Shown here in pieces: positions 1-8,143 of a stretch of DNA of 48,858 nt. Made by a program: the position numbers and the translations under genes. The first letter of the stretch is position 1; each line of letters begins with the position of its first letter. The stretch spans positions 1-48,858 of the forward strand of contig WRAH01000020.1 in NCBI GenBank assembly GCA_009780315.1, in the 5' to 3' direction. The notes under the pieces are model-generated. The model ran no database searches. It was not told the origin of the DNA and saw only the letters and a list, made by a program, of their open reading frames with translations. This stretch comes from Defluviitaleaceae bacterium. Lineage in GTDB: Bacteria > Bacillota > Clostridia > Lachnospirales > WQUN01.

Positions 1-3
1 CAT
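1..3 (-). CDS. Start codon of a gene running off the left edge
   Basis: On the minus strand the window ends with GGGAGACAAGAAATG, a ribosome binding site followed after seven bases by ATG at 3..1. A strong promoter lies just upstream. Only the start codon is visible, so no product can be named. In many Clostridia secG is followed by the RNase R gene rnr, which is a guess from synteny only. Confidence 0.4.
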
Positions 4-36
4 TTCTTGTCTCCCGCTCGGGGGGGAACGAGAGAT

Positions 37-65
37 AGTCTACCAAACATCTTTTGCTTTGTCAA
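37..65 (-). promoter_or_regulatory. Sigma-A promoter reading out of the window
   Basis: Minus strand TTGACA, 17 bp, TAGACT. The -10 is about 35 bases from the ATG at position 3. The short leader contains a G/C-rich stretch (CTCTCG...CGAG) that can form a small hairpin. Confidence 0.7.
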
Positions 66-432
66 CACCCTTTTTAAAATTTTTTTTATTTTTTTTTCTT
101 ATTACCACACAAACCCCCATTATTACTGACTTCGTGCCCTATAAAAAAATGCAAAATCGTCATACAAAAAACGACTTTGCAAAGTGAAATGATAAAGTTG
201 AGGCTATTTTAATAGGCTATTTTTTGTTAAAAAATCAATCGTATTAAATCCTCACCATCTAATTGGGAACTTATTTTTTATAAAGCCCATTCTTCACATA
301 CAATTTTGCGGCAATGTGATTGTTGGGTACAACAGGGATATAAATATATTTAACATCGTACCCGTAAGGCTTAGATTTTATTCAGTCAAAATTATTTTTA
401 AACGTAGACGGCAAAGTAATCTGGATAAGCAC
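66..432. other. Non-coding stretch, nothing recognised
   Basis: AT-rich sequence between the left-edge promoter and the secG terminator. It has long T runs near 75-100 and a short direct repeat (AGGCTATTTT) near 202-222. No open reading frame with a ribosome binding site, RNA gene or clear inverted repeat was seen. Confidence 0.5.
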
Positions 433-460
433 AAAAAAAGACGAGCCATAAGCTCGTCTT
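433..460 (-). terminator. Intrinsic terminator after secG
   Basis: Minus strand hairpin AAGACGAGC, 4-5 base loop, GCTCGTCTT, followed by a run of T. It lies 17 bases past the secG stop codon and ends the secG transcript. Confidence 0.85.
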
Positions 461-476
461 GTAAATTTTTATTTTA

Positions 477-722
477 TTATACTATGCACAGTAATACTGC
501 CAAAACAGCCAACAACACCGCGCCTATTTCCGTCATCTTTTCAAGCGTTCCTTCTGCGGAACGTCCCTTATTTTTATCCCAATAAGAATCTGTAACATTA
601 CCCATGCCAGCAATACTGCCCATTCCACCTGCACTACGCTTTTTTTGCAAAAGGATTGAGCCAACAAGTGCCACACAACCTACAATAAAGACAATTGATA
701 ATATAATAAATGGTATTGACAT
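477..722 (-). CDS. secG: Protein translocase subunit SecG
   Basis: Small subunit of the SecYEG protein-export channel in the cytoplasmic membrane. The 81-residue product has the family layout: an N-terminal membrane helix (about 1-22), a short polar loop with the LLQKKRSAGGMGSIAG motif where SecG proteins carry their conserved Gly-rich loop, and a C-terminal membrane helix (about 60-80). The start was placed at 722 because GGAGG stands six bases before this ATG; the ATG 18 bases earlier lies on top of that binding site. It is downstream of three tRNA genes on the same strand and may be co-transcribed with them. A terminator follows. Confidence 0.93.
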   Translation of the reverse strand: MSIPFIILSIVFIVGCVALVGSILLQKKRSAGGMGSIAGMGNVTDSYWDKNKGRSAEGTLEKMTEIGAVLLAVLAVLLCIV

Positions 723-807
723 AATGTGCCTCCAAATCAAAATGCACGCACATAATTGTCTTGCAATTCTATGCGTAAAATTTTTTACATTTGCAAAAAA
801 TTTTAAA

Positions 808-881
808 TAGCGGAAGAGGGATTTGAACCCCCGACTCCGCGGGTATGAACCGCGTGCTCTCGCCAGCTGAGCTATTCCGCC
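808..881 (-). tRNA. tRNA-Met (CAT), elongator type
   Basis: Cloverleaf fits: acceptor GGCGGAA pairs with TTCCGCT (with a G-U first pair), D arm GCTC...GAGC, anticodon loop TTCATAC, T arm with TTCAAAT. The anticodon stem CGCGG/CCGCG lacks the three consecutive G-C pairs of initiator tRNA, so it is elongator Met. A tRNA-Ile2 with modified CAU cannot be excluded from sequence alone, but the stem resembles Gram-positive elongator Met. CCA is not encoded. Confidence 0.93.
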
Positions 882-951
882 GCAATCGCCACTGCTTCAG
901 GACAAACCTGTGCGCATACAGACGCGGATGATACTAATGTTACGATACTAC

Positions 952-1024
952 TGGGCGCAGAAGGACTTGAACCTCCGACATCCTGCTTGTAAGGCAGGCG
1001 CTCTCCCAACTGAGCTATGCGCCC
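952..1024 (-). tRNA. tRNA-Val (TAC)
   Basis: Acceptor GGGCGCA/TGCGCCC, D arm GCTC...GAGC, anticodon stem GCCTG-like with loop CTTACAA giving TAC, T loop TTCAAGT. It is the middle of three tRNA genes on the minus strand. Confidence 0.95.
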
Positions 1025-1043
1025 CTACGTAAAACATAATTTA

Positions 1044-1117
1044 TCTGGGTGACAAGATTTGAACTTGCGACCTCTAGACCCCCAGTCTAGCGCGCTACCA
1101 AGCTACGCCACACCCAG
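1044..1117 (-). tRNA. tRNA-Pro (GGG)
   Basis: Acceptor CTGGGTG/CACCCAG, D arm GCG...CGC, anticodon stem CTAGA/TCTAG with loop CTGGGGG, so the anticodon is GGG, T loop TTCAAAT. It is the promoter-proximal gene of the tRNA cluster. Confidence 0.95.
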
Positions 1118-1167
1118 AAACCTTCCTCTGTGCCAAGTCAAAATTGATAATTGGAACAGCGAAGACA

Positions 1168-1196
1168 ACTATACATATATTTTCATCATATGTCAA
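1168..1196 (-). promoter_or_regulatory. Promoter of the tRNA cluster
   Basis: Minus strand TTGACA, 17 bp, TATAGT, about 50 bases before tRNA-Pro. It is the only strong promoter seen before the tRNA genes and could also serve secG by read-through. Confidence 0.85.
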
Positions 1197-1223
1197 CCCT
1201 TTTTTAGCAAAATATCAAAAAAA

Positions 1224-1889
1224 TTATTTTACCTTGCCTTTTAACTTCCATTCCATAATATCCAAGAATAGCTTTTCACGCTTTTCTGGCTCCTTTGTAA
1301 AGTCAAAAAGAAACACATAATCATAATGATACGACCGTGTTACTTTGTTTTCTTGATAACGAAGTATTTTCGCAGGAATGAAATACGGCCACCCAGAACG
1401 CAGTTCAAGTTCTAATGTATATCTGGCATTAGGTTCATGACTAAGGGCATGGTCTGCAAAAATTCTAATACCATTTTTATTTACGTCAACGGAAAGCCCT
1501 TCGCATATCATATCGCCTGAATAAAACTTTGTCAGGTCATCTACATAATCATGTATTCTTATTTTTGTCTGCATTTCCATGCGTAAACTTTCACGGCGCG
1601 GTGATTCTTTAAATGCAGTCAATACTTTAATTTCCGCCGTTTCATGAATAACATCCTTGCGGTTACTTTTTTTTACAATTTGCCCATTGAAGCTATATTG
1701 AATATTGCCACATCGAAACTGTATCTTTACTTGCGCATTGATTAGGCTATCGATACTTTTTAAAATGTCGGGGCATATCACATAAAAATTCATATGGTCT
1801 ATATATCCGTCAAATATACAACGAAACGCACCGCCATCTTCAAATGTAACATCTAAGTTCGTTCCTCTTGCTATATTATGTAAATACAT
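1224..1889 (-). CDS. PilZ-domain, YcgR-like c-di-GMP effector
   Basis: The 221-residue protein has an N-terminal region (about 5-90) with the pattern of YcgR N-domains and a C-terminal PilZ domain (about 97-215). The c-di-GMP-binding signature is visible: RxxxR as RESLR at 99-103 and DxNxxG at 135-140. The usual serine of the D/NxSxxG motif is replaced by asparagine. YcgR-type proteins bind cyclic di-GMP and slow flagella or control exopolysaccharide. GGAGG stands seven bases before the ATG. It is transcribed away from the O-antigen-ligase-like gene, which could be a polysaccharide link, but no other surface-polysaccharide gene is adjacent. Confidence 0.82.
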   Translation of the reverse strand: MYLHNIARGTNLDVTFEDGGAFRCIFDGYIDHMNFYVICPDILKSIDSLINAQVKIQFRCGNIQYSFNGQIVKKSNRKDVIHETAEIKVLTAFKESPRRESLRMEMQTKIRIHDYVDDLTKFYSGDMICEGLSVDVNKNGIRIFADHALSHEPNARYTLELELRSGWPYFIPAKILRYQENKVTRSYHYDYVFLFDFTKEPEKREKLFLDIMEWKLKGKVK

Positions 1890-1913
1890 AGCATGACCTC
1901 CTATTTCATTATT

Positions 1914-1942
1914 ATTGTACCCAATTTGTGTGTTTTAAACAA
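1914..1942 (-). promoter_or_regulatory. Promoter of the PilZ gene
   Basis: Minus strand TTGTTT, 17 bp, TACAAT, with the -10 some 25 bases before the start codon. Confidence 0.65.
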
Positions 1943-2016
1943 GAGCGCATTTAAAATTCGCATATTGTAATCACTCCAAAATATGTGTAAAATCAATATT
2001 AAAGGAGAATGTCTGA

Positions 2017-3927
2017 ATGAAAAAGTTAAATTTAACCTTATGGGATATGCTGGTGGGTACAATGCTAACCATTGTTGTGGGTATCATGCCCCTGATTGTG
2101 CGGTTTGCGTTTCGCCCCATTCCGCCAGAGCTTATTTCCTTACGGCAAAGCCTTGCACAAGAGTTTGCTGGCGCAGGGCTTGGTGCTGTTTATCCCGATG
2201 TGCTTAGTTATTGGAAGAGTTTGTTCATACTCGTTCCTGCTGCAATTATCGTCATCTATGTCATTAGTGACCTTGCAACACGAGGAAAAGTGCCTGATTT
2301 CAAGGGCTTTTTTAAGCGTCCGCAAGTCATTATTTCGTTGGTGTATTTATTACTCATGCTTATTTCTGCATTAGCGTCGCCATACACAAGCACATCATGG
2401 TTTGGCACAATGGAACGTGCAGAAGGCGCGTTTATGTGGCTGGCTTATTTTACTGTGTTTTTTGCAGCGATGTCATTTGTACGTGAACCACGCTTTGCCA
2501 AACCTATCTTGTTTGGGTTAATTTTTTCATCCATTGTCATGGGGGCAATTGGGGTGAGTCAGTTTATGGGGCGTGACTTTTTTGACACGGCTTTTGCAAG
2601 CTGGCTTGTGACGGTAGGCACAGATGCAGAAGGCATTGGTGCAGTCTTTTCCATGGCACATGGTACATTATATAACCCGAATACATTTGGAAAATATACT
2701 GCCATGTTGTCCCCGCTTTTGTTAATTGCCGCACTGACCTATGACGGAAAGAAGTATGTAAATATCTGCTTGTTTATTGCAGGCGCGTTAATGCTTCTTG
2801 GTGTTTTTGGAAGCTCGTCCCTTGGTGGATTGGTTGGTATTGTTACAGCCGTTATCGTTTTAACTGTAACCTATGTATGGGGGCTAATTTATAGAAGACG
2901 CACAGGGGCAACGATTCAGTTTTTCGGAATTTCTGCAAAGTGGCTGATGATTGCCTGTGGCGGAATCATTGTGGCTGTTGCACTGGCAATCCTCCTTGTC
3001 CCTCAACTAAACTATCGCGTAACATTTCTATTTAACCGCATGAGTGATGCCATGCGCGCCGAAACTGCAACGATTCAAAATTATCACTTTGACGGAGATA
3101 CAATGATTGTCACCCGTGGAGATGAAACCCAATTAAGCCTCACTGTTCATGGACTTAATATGGAAAACTGGCTAACCATTCGTGACCACAGCGGAAATAT
3201 TGTGCCCTACGCTTCCCGCGAGGTTATTGTTCAAGAGGTTTCGCCTGAACAGCAGGTTGAAGTTATCAATTATATATTTGACGTGCCAGGATACCGCCGC
3301 ATTTTTATTGAAAAGCAACCGGCTGGATTTATCTATTACCACCAAAGACCTATTCCATTCTGGCTTACATTTCGGGAGGGGCGCATATTTGGCGTTTTCA
3401 TTCATGACAATTCTTTGATTGACTTTGCAGAAGAAGTACCTGCATGGGGCTTTTACGGCAGAGAAACATGGGGGTCAAACCGCGGACATATTTGGTCACG
3501 TACATTCCCCATGATGCCTGGCAGAATATTTTTGGGCAGTGGACCAGACGCGTATGTAAACGTTTTTCCCCAACATGATATTGTTGCAAATCATCGCTTT
3601 CATAATCACGCGTATATCGTCATTGACAAGGCACACAATTTATTTTTACAAACATGGATTACCACTGGCGGCATTTCAGCTATTGCTTTGTTTGGGTTGT
3701 TTGGACATTACTTGTTTACCACATTTTTATCACTGTTAAAGTCTAAAGGCGAACCGCTTTTCTCATATGGGTTAAGACTTGGAACCCTTACAGCCGTCAG
3801 CGCATTTGTGATGTCTTCCATGGCAACAGACTCCACCGTTGGCTCAACGGGTGTATTCTTTGTCATATTAGGCATGGGCTATGGACTGAATGCTTTTACA
3901 AAAAGTTTGCAAACAGCCCCACAATAA
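2017..3927 (+). CDS. O-antigen ligase / Wzy-like membrane protein
   Basis: The 636-residue integral membrane protein has about nine helices in the first 335 residues, a large outside loop (about 340-540) and a few C-terminal helices. The motif HNLFLQTWITTGG near 540 fits the conserved histidine region of the O-antigen ligase/Wzy_C superfamily, whose members polymerise or attach lipid-linked glycans on the outer face of the membrane. In a Gram-positive cell it would act on a surface polysaccharide or glycolipid; the substrate is unknown. AAAGGAG lies nine bases before the ATG. Its last 32 bases overlap the end of the convergent DUF445 gene, and no terminator is seen between them. Confidence 0.78.
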   Translation: MKKLNLTLWDMLVGTMLTIVVGIMPLIVRFAFRPIPPELISLRQSLAQEFAGAGLGAVYPDVLSYWKSLFILVPAAIIVIYVISDLATRGKVPDFKGFFKRPQVIISLVYLLLMLISALASPYTSTSWFGTMERAEGAFMWLAYFTVFFAAMSFVREPRFAKPILFGLIFSSIVMGAIGVSQFMGRDFFDTAFASWLVTVGTDAEGIGAVFSMAHGTLYNPNTFGKYTAMLSPLLLIAALTYDGKKYVNICLFIAGALMLLGVFGSSSLGGLVGIVTAVIVLTVTYVWGLIYRRRTGATIQFFGISAKWLMIACGGIIVAVALAILLVPQLNYRVTFLFNRMSDAMRAETATIQNYHFDGDTMIVTRGDETQLSLTVHGLNMENWLTIRDHSGNIVPYASREVIVQEVSPEQQVEVINYIFDVPGYRRIFIEKQPAGFIYYHQRPIPFWLTFREGRIFGVFIHDNSLIDFAEEVPAWGFYGRETWGSNRGHIWSRTFPMMPGRIFLGSGPDAYVNVFPQHDIVANHRFHNHAYIVIDKAHNLFLQTWITTGGISAIALFGLFGHYLFTTFLSLLKSKGEPLFSYGLRLGTLTAVSAFVMSSMATDSTVGSTGVFFVILGMGYGLNAFTKSLQTAPQ

Positions 3928-4798
3928 AGCCCAGAACGCCGCCAAGAAGTACGATTAGCCGAAGTTCTTTGCCTGCAACGGATAAAATGATTTCTTCCAT
4001 TTCACCTACGTCAAAGGCGGCGATTTTTTTCTCTATCATTTCTTGAATGGGCATATTTTTTGCCACATATCCTGCAAGGAGACTTAACACGCGATTGACC
4101 GCGTGTTTTTCTTTTTGGAAAAATGCAGTCAATCCGTCACGAATGTTGATGGAGTAAATTCTGTCTATGATGGCGTTTTGCGTATCTTCATTAGACATCA
4201 GTGCGTCAATTGCCCCATGGGATTTCTCATAAATTTCATCTAAGTTTTCGGGGTTTGTAAGATAACCAATAACGCCTTCTTTTATGCTGGCATATATTTT
4301 TTCTTTTGAAATAAACATGCCTGCAATACGCCCTACATTTTCATCAATCACTTTGTATGTGAACTCTGCAAGTTTTTTATCTAAGGCAGGATAAGCCTCT
4401 GGGAAGTTTTCCAGTGCGGCAATAGCACGGGGCAAAAGATTGTCTGTTGCTAACTTTAAGCGTTCTCCCATCGGCACAGCAATATCCTTAGGTTGTCCCA
4501 CCCCAATGGTCGCCAAGGCTTCACCAATGGTCATGTCGGGAATTGGCCAGCGGGAAGCGTCTGCAAGTTCCAATGCCAAGACCTCTGGCGTGAGTAGTTT
4601 TGTACTCACGGCTTCTGCAAGTCTTTTTGCAAGCCGTTCACGTTCTTTAGGCACTAGCCCAGGGGTAAAGGGCAATTTTATTCCCCAAATGCGTATTTCC
4701 TTGTGAGGGTGGAACAACATTTTTATAGCTAACCAGTTTGTAGACATGGCAATGATGCCGCCTAGTATTGGCATGATTAAAAAATTTATAATATCCAT
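3896..4798 (-). CDS. DUF445 family membrane protein (YheB-like)
   Basis: Product of 300 residues with an N-terminal membrane helix, the conserved block TNWLAIKMLFHP followed by KLPFTPGLVPKER typical of DUF445, a long charged helical middle part, and a C-terminal membrane helix (about 275-300). The function of the family is not known; the B. subtilis member YheB is a sporulation-associated membrane protein. The start was placed at 4798 because AAGGAG precedes it, although with a rather long spacing of about 12 bases; the ATG at 4819 overlaps that site. It is divergent from ksgA with a gap of only 48 bases. Confidence 0.85.
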   Translation of the reverse strand: MDIINFLIMPILGGIIAMSTNWLAIKMLFHPHKEIRIWGIKLPFTPGLVPKERERLAKRLAEAVSTKLLTPEVLALELADASRWPIPDMTIGEALATIGVGQPKDIAVPMGERLKLATDNLLPRAIAALENFPEAYPALDKKLAEFTYKVIDENVGRIAGMFISKEKIYASIKEGVIGYLTNPENLDEIYEKSHGAIDALMSNEDTQNAIIDRIYSINIRDGLTAFFQKEKHAVNRVLSLLAGYVAKNMPIQEMIEKKIAAFDVGEMEEIILSVAGKELRLIVLLGGVLGFIVGLFANFL

Positions 4799-4846
4799 TG
4801 CTTTGACATTCTCCTTCATTGTTGTATTATGTTACTGAGGTGAATT

Positions 4847-5725
4847 ATGATTGATTTATCAACGCGGGCTGGTGTCCGTCACGTAATAGAGCAGTATGGA
4901 CTGCAAACCAAGAAAAAACTTGGACAGCATTTTTTAGTAGATGGACATGTGCTTGGAAAAATTATAGCCGCCGCAAATGTTGGCGAAGGGGACACGGTGT
5001 TGGAAATCGGCCCAGGCATAGGCAGTATGACACAAGCACTGGCTGCCCATGCAGGGCATGTGATTGCAGTGGAGCTGGATAAAATGCTAGTGCCTGTGCT
5101 TAACACGCTTTTTGCTGACGCACCCGTCACCATTGTGCAAGGTGATATTTTGCGGATGGACTTAAAAGCATTGCTTGCCACCCACACTGAAACACCTGTC
5201 AAGGTGGTTGCAAATCTCCCTTACTATATCACAACTCCAGTCATTTTTTATTTACTTGAAAGCGGTTTACCCTTTGAATCCATCACGGTGATGATTCAAA
5301 AGGAAGTTGCACAGCGTATGGCGGCAAAGCCTTCTTCAAAGGATTACGGGGCGTTAACACTGGCTGTGCAATATTATGCAGATGTAGAAGTTGCCGCCAA
5401 TGTCCCTGTAAATTGCTTTATGCCCCGTCCTGCTGTAGATTCTGCTGTTGCCCATTTGAAAATTTTAGACAAACCCCGTGTGGATGGAGATAAGGATATG
5501 ATTTTTAAGGTTATCCACGCCGCTTTTGGTAAGCGCAGAAAAACCCTTTTAAATGCCATAAGCTCTGCGGGGGGTGTATTTGACCCCTTTGACAAAGGCG
5601 AAATTGCGCAAATGATAGAAAGTGCAGGATTTAATCCACAAGTGCGGGGCGAGACGCTGGATATTTTTCAATTTGCAAAACTTGCAGAAGTCTTTGCACA
5701 GGGTAGGGTTGGCTTATCAAAATGA
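4847..5725 (+). CDS. ksgA: 16S rRNA dimethyladenosine transferase
   Basis: KsgA/RsmA dimethylates two adjacent adenosines in the 3' end hairpin of 16S rRNA during 30S assembly. The 292-residue protein shows KKLGQHFLVD near the N-terminus, the SAM-binding motif VLEIGPGIGSMT (about 48-59), VIAVELDKM, and the catalytic motif NLPYYI (about 123). Length and motif order are those of the family. GAGGTGA lies five bases before the ATG. The stop codon overlaps the start of the TraX-like gene by four bases (ATGA), so the two are translationally coupled. Confidence 0.96.
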   Translation: MIDLSTRAGVRHVIEQYGLQTKKKLGQHFLVDGHVLGKIIAAANVGEGDTVLEIGPGIGSMTQALAAHAGHVIAVELDKMLVPVLNTLFADAPVTIVQGDILRMDLKALLATHTETPVKVVANLPYYITTPVIFYLLESGLPFESITVMIQKEVAQRMAAKPSSKDYGALTLAVQYYADVEVAANVPVNCFMPRPAVDSAVAHLKILDKPRVDGDKDMIFKVIHAAFGKRRKTLLNAISSAGGVFDPFDKGEIAQMIESAGFNPQVRGETLDIFQFAKLAEVFAQGRVGLSK

Positions 5726-6444
5726 CGGCGTTTAAATTAAAAATTATTGCCCTCATTACAATGATTATTGACCATATAGGCGTAATTATTATGCCTAATG
5801 TCCAAGAACTCCGCGTGATTGGAAGGGTTGCTTTTCCTATATACGTGTATTTGGTTGCAGAAGGATTCAGACATACAAAAAATCCTAAAAAATTTTTGAT
5901 ACGTCTTGGCATTTTCGCACTGGTTTCTGAGCCGATTTTTGACCTTGCCATGGGTAATACAATCAATTTCCTAGGAAATACAAATATTTTTTACACATTA
6001 TTTTTAGGCGGGGCAGCCATTGCAACCCATCAGTGGATATGTAAAAAGTGGGAAGAAAACCATACTGCCTTTGTGCTGGCATTTGTACCAGGGCTTGGGT
6101 TTATGTGGGTTGCAGAATTGCTTACCACGGATTATGGTGCATATGGCGTTGCATTTATAACATTTATGTATGCGATAAAGCCTATAAAATTACGGTTAGC
6201 TACCATGGCTATACTTTGTGTATGGCAACATGCCACTGTGATTGAGTTTGCAATGAGGGGGTATCTTGTTTATGTACCCAATGCACATCTTTTTGTGCTG
6301 GCGATTCCTGCAACACTTGTGGCCGTTGTACTGGTTGCGTTTTACAATGGAGAACGAGGGATTCATTTAAAGTGGTTCTTTTATGGGTCTTATCCTGTGC
6401 ATTTGGCAATCCTTTTAGGGGTGCATTTTTTACTATCACAATAA
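5722..6444 (+). CDS. TraX family membrane protein
   Basis: The 240-residue protein has about seven membrane helices and the N-terminal TraX pattern IALITMIIDHIGVII followed by GRVAFPIYVYLVAEGF. TraX acetylates F-pilin on the F plasmid; chromosomal TraX-like proteins in Firmicutes belong to the wider membrane acyltransferase group and their substrates are unknown. It starts within the last codon of ksgA (ATGA overlap). No conjugation genes are nearby, so a pilus role is unlikely here. Confidence 0.85.
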   Translation: MTAFKLKIIALITMIIDHIGVIIMPNVQELRVIGRVAFPIYVYLVAEGFRHTKNPKKFLIRLGIFALVSEPIFDLAMGNTINFLGNTNIFYTLFLGGAAIATHQWICKKWEENHTAFVLAFVPGLGFMWVAELLTTDYGAYGVAFITFMYAIKPIKLRLATMAILCVWQHATVIEFAMRGYLVYVPNAHLFVLAIPATLVAVVLVAFYNGERGIHLKWFFYGSYPVHLAILLGVHFLLSQ

Positions 6445-6506
6445 GGCTAATACCGGCATACCATGGACTAGGGTTGTACTACCTGAAAGGACTGAGAACA
6501 TTGTCT

Positions 6507-7337
6507 ATGCCTGTATTCCCAAAACCTAAAACCATAGCAACCCGTGAACAAGCAATCAATGCCATTTTGCTATCCATAGCTATGGAAGAGACAGCATTAA
6601 GTCATCTTATCAATGCTGAAAGCGAAAAAATACATTATGTAGTCGAGTGCGCAAGAAAAAAGGATTGCCGCCCTTGTGACCTACAAAAAATCTTAGAAGT
6701 AAACGAAAGCGCAGCATCACTCATTGAAATGATTTCTGACATGCAAATTATCCTGAAACATAAAATGTCAAATGCACTGCGCTATTTACCCCAGCCTCAC
6801 CCACCCACTCCACCTTGTCCGCCACCGCACCCTCCAGTGCCGCCACATCCTCCAAAGCCACCATGCCCGCCCAAGCCGCCTGTTCCGCCGCCACCCCCGC
6901 CAATACCCTGTACTAAAATATTTTCAGTAGAGTCCGCTTATCTTTGGAGACACTCTAAAAATTTATTTTTTAATGATACGTGCGGGTGCAGTTGTAGTAG
7001 CATGTGTGACAATGGTGTTAAAGTTTCAAACCTATATTGTGATTCCCGTATTATTCTACCCCCTTGTGGGGAGTTTGAAGTTGCCCTTGATTTACAACTG
7101 GATAACCCTAAAGGGTGTCATGTTTCGGCTGAAATCATATTGCGAAGCGGAAGCAAATTGATTTCTACAGAAGTCATATCATGCCGCAAAAAAGAGCAAC
7201 ACGTGCGTTTGTTGCATAAAGCCATTTATGGGGGATGTAAAGAGGTTTCTATTGCCATTAAGCTAGTCACACCTGAAAAAATAAGAATTACACAAGGCAC
7301 ACTATCAGCAACCCTTATCAATCCTTGCGGATGCTAA
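6507..7337 (+). CDS. Proline-rich protein, candidate spore-surface protein
   Basis: About 276 residues. The first 90 residues (AINAILLSIAMEETALSHL...INAESEKI) resemble the N-terminal domain seen in many clostridial spore coat or exosporium proteins. A proline-rich linker (about 95-135, many PPxP and HPP units) follows, then a Cys-rich C-terminal domain (CGCSCSSMC, ending NPCGC). No signal peptide or membrane helix is present. The start is uncertain: ATG 6507 has weak spacing from AAAGGA, and TTG at 6501 is in frame with better spacing. The spore role is inferred from resemblance and from the organism's sporulation genes. A terminator follows. Confidence 0.6.
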   Translation: MPVFPKPKTIATREQAINAILLSIAMEETALSHLINAESEKIHYVVECARKKDCRPCDLQKILEVNESAASLIEMISDMQIILKHKMSNALRYLPQPHPPTPPCPPPHPPVPPHPPKPPCPPKPPVPPPPPPIPCTKIFSVESAYLWRHSKNLFFNDTCGCSCSSMCDNGVKVSNLYCDSRIILPPCGEFEVALDLQLDNPKGCHVSAEIILRSGSKLISTEVISCRKKEQHVRLLHKAIYGGCKEVSIAIKLVTPEKIRITQGTLSATLINPCGC

Positions 7338-7349
7338 TACAGTAGCAGG

Positions 7350-7392
7350 CTCATCAAAAATCATGAACAATGAATTTTTGATGAGTCTTTTT
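7350..7392 (+). terminator. Intrinsic terminator
   Basis: CTCATCAAAAAT and ATTTTTGATGAG form a 12-bp stem followed by TCTTTTT. It separates the proline-rich gene from the two-component operon. Confidence 0.85.
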
Positions 7393-7425
7393 ATTTGCAA
7401 TCGTCACAAAAAAGACAAAATCATG

Positions 7426-7434
7426 TGTTATGAT
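7426..7434 (+). promoter_or_regulatory. Possible extended -10 promoter of the two-component operon
   Basis: TGTTATGAT reads as TG-n-TATGAT, an extended -10. The -35 region is weak. It is 23 bases before the response regulator start. Confidence 0.4.
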
Positions 7435-7456
7435 AGAGTAAAGAGGAGGGTTGCGT

Positions 7457-8143
7457 ATGGCAAAAATATTGATTGCCGACGACAATCAGCAAATTGTTTC
7501 TATATTAGAGGCGTACGCAAAAAAAGAGGGATTCACAGTTACAACATCTTTTGACGGTGAAGATGCATTGGCTAAAGCCATGTCCACATCTTTTGATATC
7601 ATTTTACTGGATGTCATGATGCCTAAAAAAGATGGATTTTCTGTTTGCCGTGAAATACGAAGGCATTTGACAGTACCCATCATTATGATAACCGCAAGAA
7701 GCGAAGATTTTGACAAAATAATGGGGTTGGATAATGGTGCAGATGATTATGTGATTAAACCCTTTTCTCCAAGTGAAGTCATGGCAAGGATACGGGCTGT
7801 TTTGCGCCGAATCAACAGGGCAAATGGTGCAATGGATGGGCATTTTTCACTGGACAATTTAACAATAAATTTAGACGAGTATCATTCACAAATCAATGAA
7901 GTCACCATCCCACTTACAAAAAAAGAAACTGAATTGTTGTGGACTTTGGCAAGCAGCAAAAACAAAGTGTTTACCAGAGAGCAATTATTAAATAGCCTTT
8001 GGGGGTATGATTATTATGGAGATACCCGCACAGTCGATTCTCACATTAAACGCCTGCGAAGCAAACTTGAAGCCGTACCTCATCCAAATTGGGAAATTAA
8101 AACCATATGGGGTGTAGGCTATAAATTTGAGGTGGTCACATGA
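7457..8143 (+). CDS. OmpR/PhoB-family response regulator
   Basis: The 228-residue protein has a receiver domain (1-118) with the acidic pair D8/D9, phospho-acceptor D52 in LLDVMMP, T79 and K101 in VIKPF, and a C-terminal winged helix (about 130-226) with the usual REQLL...YDYYGDTRTVDSHIKRLRSKL block. The start is ATG 7457 with AGGAGGG seven to eight bases upstream; an in-frame TTG six bases earlier is less likely. The kinase gene overlaps its stop by four bases. Its targets are unknown. Confidence 0.93.
   Translation: MAKILIADDNQQIVSILEAYAKKEGFTVTTSFDGEDALAKAMSTSFDIILLDVMMPKKDGFSVCREIRRHLTVPIIMITARSEDFDKIMGLDNGADDYVIKPFSPSEVMARIRAVLRRINRANGAMDGHFSLDNLTINLDEYHSQINEVTIPLTKKETELLWTLASSKNKVFTREQLLNSLWGYDYYGDTRTVDSHIKRLRSKLEAVPHPNWEIKTIWGVGYKFEVVT

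Noticed and set aside
316..585. 89-codon open frame on the plus strand across the secG end
   Set aside because: It runs antisense to secG, has no ribosome binding site and overlaps the secG terminator.
5722..6444. TraX-like gene as a sign of a conjugative element
   Set aside because: It is translationally coupled to ksgA, and no other transfer, relaxase or integrase gene is present in the window.
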